Shown: positions 8,707-16,704 of the stretch, piece after piece | Position numbering within the stretch: position 1 is the stretch's first letter | Layout of the letters: each line of letters begins with the position of its first letter | Source of the DNA: Clostridiales bacterium | GTDB lineage: Bacteria > Bacillota > Clostridia > Lachnospirales > Lachnospiraceae | Assembly (NCBI GenBank): GCA_023663185.1 | Contig: JAMPHY010000025.1 | Span: 1 to 40,008 of the forward strand | Direction of reading: 5' to 3' | DNA length: 40,008 nt | Program-made: the position numbers and the translations under genes | Notes under the pieces: model-generated | What the model was told of the DNA's origin: nothing | Seen by the model: the letters and a program-made list of their open reading frames with translations, nothing else | Database searches by the model: none

Positions 8707-9480
8707 ATGGGAATAATAAAATCTTTTTTTATAGCGGTATCTACATATTCAATAATTCCGGCGCCGCAATTTGAATGGAAGGAAGAAGATATGAAATATA
8801 TTTTCTGCTTCTTTCCGTGGATTGGCGCTTTGATTGGCGTCTGCATTTATTTCTGGAATTGGGTATGCGATGTCTATTATATAGGTACATTATGTCGCAG
8901 CGCGGTATCGCTTGCGATTCTGCTTATAATTACCGGCGGGCTTCATGTGGACGGGTTTATGGATACGATGGACGCCGTACATTCATACAGTCCGAAGGAA
9001 AGAAAGCTGGAAATATTAAAGGATTCTCATATTGGGGCTTTTGCCGTTATTATGCTTATTGCTTATGGATTAATTGTTCTGGGAGCGTTTTCAGAGATAG
9101 ACAATAAAGCGTTGTTGAAAATTGTATGCGGAGGATTTTTCCTCTCGCGCTGTCTGTGCGGTATCAGCGCAGTTTCTTTTCCGTTGGCAAAAAAGGACGG
9201 TATGCTGTATACCTTTACGGACAGCTCGCATAAAAAAATTGTCAATTTTTCACTATACATACAAAGCGCGTTATGTATAGGGCTAATGTGCTATTGGTCG
9301 TTTCTGGCAGGTTTGATTGTGGCAGCGGCGGCGATTTTGGCGCTTGTCTATTATTTTTATAAGAGCAGAAAAGAATTCGGCGGAGTCTCCGGTGATACGG
9401 CGGGATATTTCATACTTCTTAGTGAAGGCTGTATTATGCTGGTTGTGGCATTTATTAATATTTTTATATGGAGAGCGTGA
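8707..9480 (+). CDS. cobS: Adenosylcobinamide-GDP ribazoletransferase CobS
   Basis: This membrane enzyme joins adenosyl-GDP-cobinamide to the alpha-ribotide, the last assembly step. It has 257 residues with five to six hydrophobic segments. GGLHVDGFMDTMDAVHSYSPKERKLEILKDSH contains the family's conserved acidic DGxxDxxD-type motif (residues shown in two parts: GGLHVDGFMDTMDA, then KLEILKDSHIGAFA). GAAAGGAAG precedes the ATG. It follows repeat copy A and ends five bases before the CobU-like gene. Confidence 0.93.
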   Translation: MGIIKSFFIAVSTYSIIPAPQFEWKEEDMKYIFCFFPWIGALIGVCIYFWNWVCDVYYIGTLCRSAVSLAILLIITGGLHVDGFMDTMDAVHSYSPKERKLEILKDSHIGAFAVIMLIAYGLIVLGAFSEIDNKALLKIVCGGFFLSRCLCGISAVSFPLAKKDGMLYTFTDSSHKKIVNFSLYIQSALCIGLMCYWSFLAGLIVAAAAILALVYYFYKSRKEFGGVSGDTAGYFILLSEGCIMLVVAFINIFIWRA

Positions 9481-9485
9481 AGAAA

Positions 9486-9872
9486 ATGAGATTAATAATA
9501 GGCGGAAGGGCGCAGGGAAAATTAGAATATGTGCTTTTAAACTATGATGTGCAGGAAAGTGTTGTATATGACGGAACGCTTCCGAATGATTCTGACGATA
9601 CAGGGAGTAAGACTGTGGTGATTAATCACTTTCACCAGTGGGTTAGAAACCGCATATTAAACGGTGGCGCGCCGGAGAGCGAGATTCAGTCGTATGTGGA
9701 TAATAATGAGAACTGTATCATTATATGTGACGAGATTGGAAACGGAATCGTTCCGATAGAACCTTTTGAAAGAGAATACAGGGAGCGTGTAGGACGGATT
9801 CTCGTGCAGCTTGCCAAAAGAGCAGAGGGGGTAGAGCGCGTTATATGCGGGATTGGACAGAAAATAAAGTAA
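9486..9872 (+). CDS. Short CobU-like protein (adenosylcobinamide kinase/guanylyltransferase family)
   Basis: This 128-residue protein resembles CobU at both ends but lacks the middle. The N-terminus has GGRAQGKLEY, where the P-loop Ser/Thr after Lys is Leu. The C-terminus IICDEIGNGIVPIEPFEREY matches the VSNEVGxGIVP region of CobU, and the end is GIGQKIK. The ATG at 9486 is chosen because GGAGAG precedes it by ten bases; that site lies in the end of cobS. The full CobU is 1 kb upstream, so this may be a regulatory or specialised partner. Loss of the guanylylated histidine region makes full CobU activity unlikely. Confidence 0.75.
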   Translation: MRLIIGGRAQGKLEYVLLNYDVQESVVYDGTLPNDSDDTGSKTVVINHFHQWVRNRILNGGAPESEIQSYVDNNENCIIICDEIGNGIVPIEPFEREYRERVGRILVQLAKRAEGVERVICGIGQKIK

Positions 9873-10492
9873 CGCTTATATTGATTCGGCATGGTGCGAC
9901 GAAAGCGAACGAAGAGCATAGATATCTAGGGAAAACCAATGAACCGCTTGCGGAAAAGGGAAGAGAAATTTTGAAATCATATAAGGCGAAGAAGCTTTAT
10001 CCCGATGTGGATTATCTGTTTAGCAGCCCGATGAGAAGGTGTATCGATACGGCAAAAATTATTTATCCCTCGCTTACGCCGATTGTTATTCCCGAATGGG
10101 AGGAGATTGATTTCGGGCGGTTTGAATATAAAAATTACGAAGAATTAAAAAACGATGCACAGTATCAGAAATGGATTGATAGTCAGGGTGTGCTGGATTT
10201 CCCAGAGGGTGAGCGTAGAGCGGACTTTATGCAAAGATGTAAAAGCGGATTTATAAAGATGTGTAATGAATTGAACAAAGCGGCAGTTAAAGATGGGAAA
10301 AAAGATATCATGGCGGGTATGGTGGTCCACGGTGGAACTATCATGTCGATAATGAGTCTGTATGCGGGTGGTAATTATTTTGATTATCAGGTCTTAAACG
10401 GTAGAGGGTATGTATGCAGTATGGAAAATATTAATGGTGGTGAAATGCTTGATGTGGAGAATTTAAGTTTAAAGGTGCAGATGGAAATATAG
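9845..10492 (+). CDS. cobC: Histidine phosphatase family protein, probable alpha-ribazole phosphatase (CobC-like)
   Basis: This is expected to remove the 5'-phosphate from alpha-ribazole phosphate or from adenosylcobalamin phosphate. The phosphohistidine motif is LILIRHGATKANEE, followed by LFSSPMRRCIDTAKI. The conserved acid is in WEEIDFGRFEYKNYEEL and the second catalytic histidine is in MVVHGGTIMSIMS. It has 215 residues. The ATG lies inside the CobU-like gene (28-base overlap) with only a weak binding site, suggesting coupling. The family also contains phosphoglycerate mutases, but the position supports CobC. Confidence 0.85.
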   Translation: MRDWTENKVTLILIRHGATKANEEHRYLGKTNEPLAEKGREILKSYKAKKLYPDVDYLFSSPMRRCIDTAKIIYPSLTPIVIPEWEEIDFGRFEYKNYEELKNDAQYQKWIDSQGVLDFPEGERRADFMQRCKSGFIKMCNELNKAAVKDGKKDIMAGMVVHGGTIMSIMSLYAGGNYFDYQVLNGRGYVCSMENINGGEMLDVENLSLKVQMEI

Positions 10493-10583
10493 AAATTGCC
10501 GGTGTGAATAAAGGTATGTGCTACAGGATATTTGTGCTGGCATTGTAGATGTCTTGGATATAATTCGCAGATGAGGAAGGGGT

Positions 10584-11582
10584 GTGGCTATTGATATGCG
10601 ATATCACATAATTGCTTTTTTTACAGGATTTCTGCTGGATTTGATATTTGGGGACCCGCATTTTCTTCCGCACCCGATTAGGCTGATTGGAAAATTGATA
10701 ACGGAAACCGAAAGAATATTAAGGGGAACGAATGCGCAGATAGATAAAAATAAAGTTGATAGCGATACAAGGGAATTTCGGCAGGGGCTTGCATTGACGC
10801 TCATTGTCATTATATGTGTGGTGACAACTGTGTCATTTATTCTGCTTGCGGCATATAGAATACACATATATTTGGGAATAGCGGCAGAGTGCATTATGAC
10901 CTATCAGATACTTGCGGTAAAATGCTTAAAAGTGGAGAGCATGAAGGTATATAAATGCCTGAAAGATGATGATATAGAACAGGCAAGGAAAGCCGTCTCA
11001 ATGATTGTGGGAAGGGATACAGAATGTCTTGACAGCGAGGGAATTACAAAGGCGGCGGTTGAAACGGTAGCGGAGAATACTTCCGACGGCGTAATTGCGC
11101 CGATGTTGTATCTGGCGATTGGTGGTCCGATACTTGCCTTCTTATATAAAGCGATAAATACAATGGATTCCATGATTGGATATAAAAATGACAGATATCT
11201 GTATTTTGGCAGGGCGGCGGCAAAGCTGGACGATTTGGTAAATTTCATTCCGTCAAGAATAAGCGCGTATCTTATGATTGCGGCAACTTTTTTTGCCGGC
11301 AGCGATTTTTCTACCAAAGGCGCATATGAAATTTATAAAAGGGATAGAAAAAAACATGCCAGCCCCAATTCCGGACAGACAGAAGCGGTGTGCGCAGGCG
11401 CGCTTTCTATCAGGCTTGCAGGGGATACCAGCTACTTTGGAAAAATAGTAAAAAAACAGTATATAGGCGATATGATTCGCAAGGCGGAATATGAAGATAT
11501 CAGACGTGTGAACAGGCTTATGTATATTACTGCATGGTTGTGCGAGGGGTTGTGTGTGCTGGTGATATTGATACTGTGGTAA
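10584..11582 (+). CDS. cbiB: Adenosylcobinamide-phosphate synthase CbiB
   Basis: This membrane protein attaches aminopropanol phosphate (or threonine-derived linker) to adenosylcobyric acid. It has 332 residues. LLDLIFGDPHFLPHPIRLIG near the N-terminus and TVAENTSDGVIAPMLY in the middle are family hallmarks, and PNSGQTEAVCAGALSIRL is also conserved. The GTG at 10584 is favoured because GAGGAAG lies five bases upstream. The ATG at 10596 is an alternative. It lies directly before cobD, which makes its substrate. Confidence 0.92.
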   Translation: MAIDMRYHIIAFFTGFLLDLIFGDPHFLPHPIRLIGKLITETERILRGTNAQIDKNKVDSDTREFRQGLALTLIVIICVVTTVSFILLAAYRIHIYLGIAAECIMTYQILAVKCLKVESMKVYKCLKDDDIEQARKAVSMIVGRDTECLDSEGITKAAVETVAENTSDGVIAPMLYLAIGGPILAFLYKAINTMDSMIGYKNDRYLYFGRAAAKLDDLVNFIPSRISAYLMIAATFFAGSDFSTKGAYEIYKRDRKKHASPNSGQTEAVCAGALSIRLAGDTSYFGKIVKKQYIGDMIRKAEYEDIRRVNRLMYITAWLCEGLCVLVILILW

Positions 11583-11627
11583 CAGTTCCGTCTGAGAACT
11601 GAACTGCTACATAATGGAGGAAAGTAA

Positions 11628-12668
11628 ATGGGTATTCATGGCGGCGATATTTATAGAAATCATGTGAATATTGATTTTTCGATTAATGTAAATCCGCTTG
11701 GAACGCCGGAAACTGTGAAGGAAGCTCTTCACCGAGCGGTTGAGATGTGCGGAAGGTATCCGGATATAGAGGCGGAAAAGTTAAAGACTGCGGTTAGTGG
11801 ATTTCTTGGAGTGCCAAAAGAATATTTACTGTTTGGAAACGGAGCGTCAGAACTTTTGCTGGCTGCTGTCAACGGGATAAATCCGCGCAGGACGGTGATA
11901 CCCGTACCGTCTTTTTACGGCTATGAGCATGCGGCAAAGTCAGTCGGCGGAGAGATTATTTATTATGAAATGAAGAAGGAAAACGGTTTCTGTCTTACGG
12001 AAGATATAAAGCGGATTTTGACGCAGGATATAGACCTTCTTTTCCTTGCCAATCCCAATAACCCTGTGGGAAATCTTGCAGATAAAGAGATGTTAAAGGG
12101 GCTGCTTGTGCATTGCAGGGACAGAGGAATTTATGTGGTAATGGACGAATGTTTTATTGAGTTTTGTGAAAATCGCTTTTCGCTGATTTCAGAAATTGAA
12201 GAGTTTGAAAATCTCATACTTGTGAGAGCGTTTACGAAGATTTTTTCTATTCCGGGAGTGCGGCTTGGATATCTGGCATGTAAAAATAAATCGCTCTGCA
12301 TTCAAATAGCAGACAAACTTCCCGAATGGAATCTTTCGTGCTTCGCGCAGGAAGCAGGTTGTGTGTGTGCAAGAGAGAGGGCGTTTATTGAGGAAACAAG
12401 AAGATATATTGAGAAAGAACGAGAGTTTATGGAAAGCGGATTTAAGGACAGAGGCTTTAAAGTATTTCCGTCCACAGCGAATTTTATTATGGTTTACAGT
12501 GATATTCCGTTATATGAAAAGCTGCTTAAAGAGGGGATTTTAATAAGAGACTGCAGTAATTTCAGAGGGCTTGGGAAGGGTTATTGCAGAATTGCTATAA
12601 AGAGCAGGGGGGAAAATGAGATGTTGCTTAAGGCGATATGCGGTATGAACTCATATGTTTACTCTTGA
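11628..12668 (+). CDS. cobD: Threonine-phosphate decarboxylase CobD (PLP-dependent)
   Basis: This decarboxylates L-threonine O-3-phosphate to (R)-1-aminopropan-2-ol phosphate for CbiB. It is a fold-type I aminotransferase relative with 346 residues. NPNNPVG (142-148) is conserved, and Lys204 in RAFTKIFSIPGVRLGY is the probable PLP lysine. GGAGGAAAG precedes the ATG. The last seven residues (MNSYVYS) and the stop codon are encoded by the left arm of palindromic repeat B, so the original C-terminus has probably been replaced. Histidinol-phosphate aminotransferase is the main alternative, made unlikely by context. Confidence 0.9.
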   Translation: MGIHGGDIYRNHVNIDFSINVNPLGTPETVKEALHRAVEMCGRYPDIEAEKLKTAVSGFLGVPKEYLLFGNGASELLLAAVNGINPRRTVIPVPSFYGYEHAAKSVGGEIIYYEMKKENGFCLTEDIKRILTQDIDLLFLANPNNPVGNLADKEMLKGLLVHCRDRGIYVVMDECFIEFCENRFSLISEIEEFENLILVRAFTKIFSIPGVRLGYLACKNKSLCIQIADKLPEWNLSCFAQEAGCVCARERAFIEETRRYIEKEREFMESGFKDRGFKVFPSTANFIMVYSDIPLYEKLLKEGILIRDCSNFRGLGKGYCRIAIKSRGENEMLLKAICGMNSYVYS

Positions 12669-12790
12669 GGCCCTTGGAAAACGCCGGTCCTTAGTGAAAA
12701 AGGCGCAAAAGCGGCTTTTGAACTTAGTACCGCTGCGATTTTCCACGGAGCGAGAGCGTGCCTCAAAAGTAAACATATGAGTTCATGCCG
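12641..12790 (+). repeat. Nested palindromic repeat element, copy B
   Basis: Terminal arms of 31 bp (12641-12671 and 12760-12790) differ at two positions and begin CGGTATGAACTCATATG. Read on the minus strand, the interior gives GCACGCTCTCGCTCCGTG, then GCAGCGGTACTAAG, an AAAAGC-rich loop and CTAAGGACCGGCGTTTT, matching copy C in the same order. It is therefore inverted relative to C. It overlaps the end of cobD and separates cobD from cbiC. Confidence 0.8.
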
Positions 12791-12845
12791 CCCCCGACAT
12801 CATACTGAACAATTAATATATACGCTGAAAGGATTGGTTATTAAA

Positions 12846-13499
12846 ATGGATCATACAATAGAATATCTTCCACCGGACGAAATTGAAAAGAAAAGCTTTG
12901 AAATCATTAGCGAAGAACTAGTAAAAAGGGGCGTAAGTCTGCCGAAAGAGGAAGAGCTGATTACAAAGCGGGTGATACATACGAGCGCGGACTTTGATTA
13001 TGCTGAAACATTGCGCTATTCAGATAGAGCCGTGGAAATATTGAAAGGGCTTATAAAAAATGGCGCCGATATAGTAACGGATACCAATATGGCGTTAGCG
13101 GGGATTAATAAAAAGACGCTTGCCAAATTTGGCGGGCAGGCTCATTGTTTTATGGCGGATAAGGACGTGGCGCTTTTAGCAAAGCGGAAAAATGTGACAC
13201 GTGCGTCAGTTAGTATGGAAAAGGCAGCAGGAATTAATAAACCTGTGGTTTTTGCAATCGGCAACGCACCTACAGCGCTGCTTAAGTTGTATGAGTTGTA
13301 TGAAATGTCAAAGGAAGACGGTGCGAGTAATTGGAAGCCTGCTTTTATTATAGGCGTACCGGTAGGCTTCGTCAATGTGGAGGCGGCAAAGGAACTTATA
13401 TTAAAAACGGATATTCCTTATATAATTAACAGGGGGCGAAAGGGTGGAAGTAATATTGCCGCGGCAATTTGTAATGCAGTATTATATCAAATCACATAA
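12846..13499 (+). CDS. cbiC: Cobalt-precorrin-8 methylmutase CbiC
   Basis: CbiC moves the C-11 methyl group to C-12, giving cobyrinic acid. It has 217 residues. The active-site histidine is His45 in KRVIHTSADFDYAETL. GADIVTDTNMALAGINK and FAIGNAPTALLKLYEL are conserved. The ATG at 12846 is chosen. It follows GAAAGGA and begins the conserved part, whereas the in-frame ATG at 12777 lies in the right arm of repeat B and would add 23 unrelated residues. Confidence 0.93.
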   Translation: MDHTIEYLPPDEIEKKSFEIISEELVKRGVSLPKEEELITKRVIHTSADFDYAETLRYSDRAVEILKGLIKNGADIVTDTNMALAGINKKTLAKFGGQAHCFMADKDVALLAKRKNVTRASVSMEKAAGINKPVVFAIGNAPTALLKLYELYEMSKEDGASNWKPAFIIGVPVGFVNVEAAKELILKTDIPYIINRGRKGGSNIAAAICNAVLYQIT

Positions 13500-13517
13500 A
13501 AAGAGGAGAAACTTAAG

Positions 13518-14633
13518 ATGCGATATGGTTTTACAACCGGAAGCTGCGCGGCAGCCGCAGCAAAAGCCGCCGCGTATATGCTGTTGACCGGATTAAAGAA
13601 AACGGAAATCACAATAGAGACTCCGAAGGGGCTTGAATATAAGGCGAAAATTCTTGATATCATGCAAAGCGAGAATGAAGTAAGCTGCGCCGTGGAAAAA
13701 GACGGCGGGGACGATCCCGACATTACAACAGGCGCATGGATTTACGCCAAAGTTTCATATGCAGAAGGAAGCGGAGATGAAAGAATAATCATTGACGGCG
13801 GTGTAGGAGTAGGCAGGGTGACAAGACCGGGACTCGACCAGCCCGTAGGCAATGCCGCAATCAATCATGTGCCGAGAGAAATGATAATGACAGAAGTGTC
13901 AGAAGTATGTAGAATAGCGGATTATAAGGGGAGTTTAAGGGTGGAAATCTCTGTGCCAGAGGGCGAAGCGTTGAGCGAACATACTTTTAATTCAAGACTC
14001 GGTATCGTGGGCGGCATTTCTATATTAGGGACGAGCGGTATCGTGGAACCTATGAGTTCTCAGGCGCTTTTAGAGACTATACGGTTGGAACTGCGTCAAA
14101 GAAGGGAATTAGGGTTTGACTATGTTGCAGTCTCACCGGGCAATTATGGCTTGGATTTTATGAAAAAGACCTACAATTATGATTTAGATAAAAGTGTAAA
14201 ATGCAGCAACTTTATTGGGGCGGTAATTGATATGGCGGTGGAATTAGGATTTAAGAAAATGCTGATAACAGGGCATATCGGCAAACTGATTAAAGTCGCC
14301 GGTGGAATTATGAATACACATTCTAAAGAGGCGGACTGCCGCATGGAACTTCTGGCGGCGTTTTCCCTAGCGGAAGGCGTGGAAGTTGAACTGGTTCGGA
14401 AAATATTAGAATGCGTTACTACGGAAGAAACGATACCTATTTTGGCAGAAAGCGGGAAAATGAATCAGGTCATGGAAAAGATAGCAGAGCGGATTTGCTT
14501 TTATATGGAAAACCGCGCAGGCGGAAAGTTGAAGATTGATTGTATCCTATATGCAAATGAATATGGTGAGTTGGCAAAAAGTAAGGGGGCGAGATATTGG
14601 TTTATTTTATTGGAGCGGGAACAGGCGCAGTAG
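13518..14633 (+). CDS. cbiD: Cobalt-precorrin-5B C1-methyltransferase CbiD
   Basis: CbiD methylates C-1 of cobalt-precorrin-5B using S-adenosylmethionine. The N-terminus RYGFTTGSCAAAAAKAA is diagnostic. DGGDDPDITTG, GGVGVGRVTRPGL and TGHIGKLIKVAGG are further conserved blocks. It has 371 residues with an AGAGGAG binding site. It lies 18 bases after cbiC, and its end overlaps the start of cbiF by 37 bases. Confidence 0.95.
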   Translation: MRYGFTTGSCAAAAAKAAAYMLLTGLKKTEITIETPKGLEYKAKILDIMQSENEVSCAVEKDGGDDPDITTGAWIYAKVSYAEGSGDERIIIDGGVGVGRVTRPGLDQPVGNAAINHVPREMIMTEVSEVCRIADYKGSLRVEISVPEGEALSEHTFNSRLGIVGGISILGTSGIVEPMSSQALLETIRLELRQRRELGFDYVAVSPGNYGLDFMKKTYNYDLDKSVKCSNFIGAVIDMAVELGFKKMLITGHIGKLIKVAGGIMNTHSKEADCRMELLAAFSLAEGVEVELVRKILECVTTEETIPILAESGKMNQVMEKIAERICFYMENRAGGKLKIDCILYANEYGELAKSKGARYWFILLEREQAQ

Positions 14634-15352
14634 ATTTAATAACGGTCAGGGGAATGCGCTTGTTGGAAAGTGCAGATGTGATTATTTACGCAGGTTCTTT
14701 AGTGAATCCGGAACTGCTTGCGTATGCGAAGCAAGACTGCCGCGTGCATAATAGTGCAAAATTAACGTTGACGGAAGTAATAAATATTATGAAAGAAGCG
14801 GAAGCCGAAGGAAAAACTACCGTGCGTCTTCATACAGGTGAGCCGAGCATTTATGGGGCGGTCAGGGAGCAGATGGACGAGCTTGATAAACTTGGCATTG
14901 CTTATGAGAGTTGTCCGGGCGTGAGCGCATGTTTTGGCGCGGCGGCGTCTTTGAATCTCGAATACACGCTGCCGGGGATTTCGCAGTCCCTTATTATTAC
15001 GAGAATGGAAGGAAGGACTGCGATGCCGGAGAAAGAAAGCATTGAGAGTTTTGCGGCGCACAATGCGTCTATGGCGATTTATTTAAGCGCGGGAATGATT
15101 GAGGAATTAAGCAGGCGGCTCATAGAGGGCGGATATGCGAAGACCACGCCGGCAGCGTTAGTATACAAGGCGACATGGGAAGAAGAGCAGGCATATGTCT
15201 GTACTATCGAGACCTTGTATGATACGTCTATAGAGCATGGGATTACGAAAACGGCGTTAATATTGGTGGGAGATGCGATAGCACATAGGAATTATAGGAA
15301 ATCAAGGTTATATGCGGCGGATTTTTCAACGGGATATAGGAATGCGGAATAG
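14597..15352 (+). CDS. cbiF: Cobalt-precorrin-4 C11-methyltransferase CbiF (TTG start)
   Basis: CbiF methylates C-11 of cobalt-precorrin-4. The N-terminus VYFIGAGTGAVDLITVRG holds the SAM-binding glycines, followed by YAGSLVNPELL, LHTGEPSIYGAVREQMD and the PGVSACFGAAASL segment. It has 251 residues. The start is a TTG, set by AAGGGGG seven bases upstream and by the immediate start of the conserved strand. No ATG is available before it is too late. The stop codon lies in a 16-bp tandem repeat. Confidence 0.94.
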   Translation: MVYFIGAGTGAVDLITVRGMRLLESADVIIYAGSLVNPELLAYAKQDCRVHNSAKLTLTEVINIMKEAEAEGKTTVRLHTGEPSIYGAVREQMDELDKLGIAYESCPGVSACFGAAASLNLEYTLPGISQSLIITRMEGRTAMPEKESIESFAAHNASMAIYLSAGMIEELSRRLIEGGYAKTTPAALVYKATWEEEQAYVCTIETLYDTSIEHGITKTALILVGDAIAHRNYRKSRLYAADFSTGYRNAE

Positions 15353-15400
15353 GTTGAATGCGGGATAGACTGAATGCAGGATAGGTTGAATACGGCATGG
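15341..15400 (+). repeat. 16-bp tandem repeat at the end of cbiF
   Basis: Units start at 15341, 15357, 15373 and 15389 (the last partial), with consensus AATGCGGGATAGGTTG. The cbiF stop codon lies in unit one, so the array looks like repeated duplication of the gene's 3' tip. It runs into the left arm of palindromic repeat C. Confidence 0.75.
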
Positions 15401-15580
15401 ACTCATATGCTTCCGCTTGAGGTACGCTCTCGCTCCGTGTATAAACAAACGAATGCCACGCTACGCGGACATTCTTATTGTTACGCAGCGGTACTAAGCT
15501 CAAAAGCTAAAAAACAAGCTTTTTCGCTAAGTACCGGCGTTTTACAAGGACCTCAAGCGGAAGCATATGAGTCCATGCCG
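15393..15580 (+). repeat. Nested palindromic repeat element, copy C
   Basis: Perfect 31-bp terminal inverted repeats (15393-15423 and 15550-15580) begin CGGCATGGACTCATATG. The interior carries ACGCTCTCGCTCCGTG (from 15424), GCAGCGGTACTAAGCTC (from 15485), a self-complementary AAAAGCT...AGCTTTTT loop and CGCTAAGTACCGGCGTTTT (from 15525). It lies in the cbiF-cbiG gap and is the most intact of the three copies. A 78-codon open frame crosses it but is composed only of the repeat. Confidence 0.82.
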
Positions 15581-15624
15581 CCCAACGCTGTGGAAAGTGT
15601 CAATGGGTAGGTTGAGGAGCAGAT

Positions 15625-16704
15625 ATGAGATTAAGTATAATAAGTTTTACGGAGAGCGGAAAAGTGCTTTCGGCAAGCATTGCGGAAACTATCGAAAATG
15701 ATTTGGACATAGAAGTCTACCTTTATACAAAATGTCATAACTATGTAGATAAAGCTGTGTCTTTGATGTCGCCGCATGTAGAGTATGTAGAAAGTTCACT
15801 TGCGGATTGGACGAAAGAGCGTATGCGGGAAAAAGACGCGCTGCTTTTTATAGGCGCATGTGGAATTGCGGTAAGGGCGATAGCTCCGTTTCTCACGGAC
15901 AAGCTGCATGATGTGCCTGTGCTGGTGATGGACGAAAAAGGGAAATATATCATTCCGATTTTGTCAGGACATATGGGCGGGGCAAATGAACTTGCAAGGT
16001 ATATCGCGGGGAAAATGGGAGCGGAAGCAGTGATTACAACAGCGACCGATATTAATGGAAAATTTGCAGTCGATTTATTTGCCAAAAGAAATAATCTCCA
16101 TATCGTCAATAAGGACGGGATTGTTAAAGTGTCATCAAAAGCGATTGCCGACGAAGAGATTACGATATCAATAGAGACAGGACATGAAATCATCGGTGTA
16201 AGGGACGGCGTGCGGATTGTTCCTTATCCGCCGGAACAATTCACTGACATAGTTGTCACTTCTAAAGATGATAAATTTGATGTCTGTGTCATATTGAAAC
16301 CGCGTGAATATGTGATAGGCTTCGGCTGTAAAAAGGGAAAAGTCATAAAGGAAATCGAGAGCTTTATTTTTGATAAATTAAATGAACTCGGCATTTCAAT
16401 AACGCAGGTTGCGGAGCTTGCGTCTGTGTCTAATAAGCGCGGCGAACAGGGGATAATTGACTGGTGTAAAAAAGAAGGGCTTCCCTTTATAACATATACG
16501 GCGGAGGAATTAGAGAAGGTGGACGGAAACTTTACGGCTTCTACATTTGTTAAGGCGCAGGTGGGCGTAGACAATGTATGTGAGAGGGCGGCTGTAAAAG
16601 GCTGTGGAGAATGCGGCAAACTGATTGCGCCAAAGACGGCGGAGAACGGTATGACAATCGCGGTTGCGAAGAAGGAATGGAAGGTATGTTTTGATGAAGA
16701 ATAG
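15625..16704 (+). CDS. cbiG: Cobalt-precorrin-5A hydrolase CbiG
   Basis: CbiG opens the delta-lactone of cobalt-precorrin-5A and releases the two-carbon fragment as acetaldehyde. It has 359 residues. The central domain carries DALLFIGACGIAVRAIAPFL and ILSGHMGGANELARYIA. The C-terminal CobE-like domain begins YVIGFGCKKGK and contains the ASVSNKRGEQGI block. GAGGAGCAG precedes the ATG. Its last 11 bases overlap cbiH. Confidence 0.93.
   Translation: MRLSIISFTESGKVLSASIAETIENDLDIEVYLYTKCHNYVDKAVSLMSPHVEYVESSLADWTKERMREKDALLFIGACGIAVRAIAPFLTDKLHDVPVLVMDEKGKYIIPILSGHMGGANELARYIAGKMGAEAVITTATDINGKFAVDLFAKRNNLHIVNKDGIVKVSSKAIADEEITISIETGHEIIGVRDGVRIVPYPPEQFTDIVVTSKDDKFDVCVILKPREYVIGFGCKKGKVIKEIESFIFDKLNELGISITQVAELASVSNKRGEQGIIDWCKKEGLPFITYTAEELEKVDGNFTASTFVKAQVGVDNVCERAAVKGCGECGKLIAPKTAENGMTIAVAKKEWKVCFDEE

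Noticed and set aside
12777-12845. Upstream start for cbiC in the repeat arm
   Set aside because: It adds non-conserved residues and lacks a binding site; the start at 12846 fits the family.
8487-15580. CRISPR array or additional riboswitches in the repeat-bearing gaps
   Set aside because: The repeats are palindromic, widely spaced and without regular spacers; no second B12 box is present.
8487-15580. Target-site duplications flanking the palindromic elements
   Set aside because: No matching direct repeats are visible at the ends of any of the three copies, so a transposition origin is not shown.
15374-15610. 78-residue open frame through palindromic copy C
   Set aside because: It consists only of the tandem and inverted repeat sequence and has no binding site.
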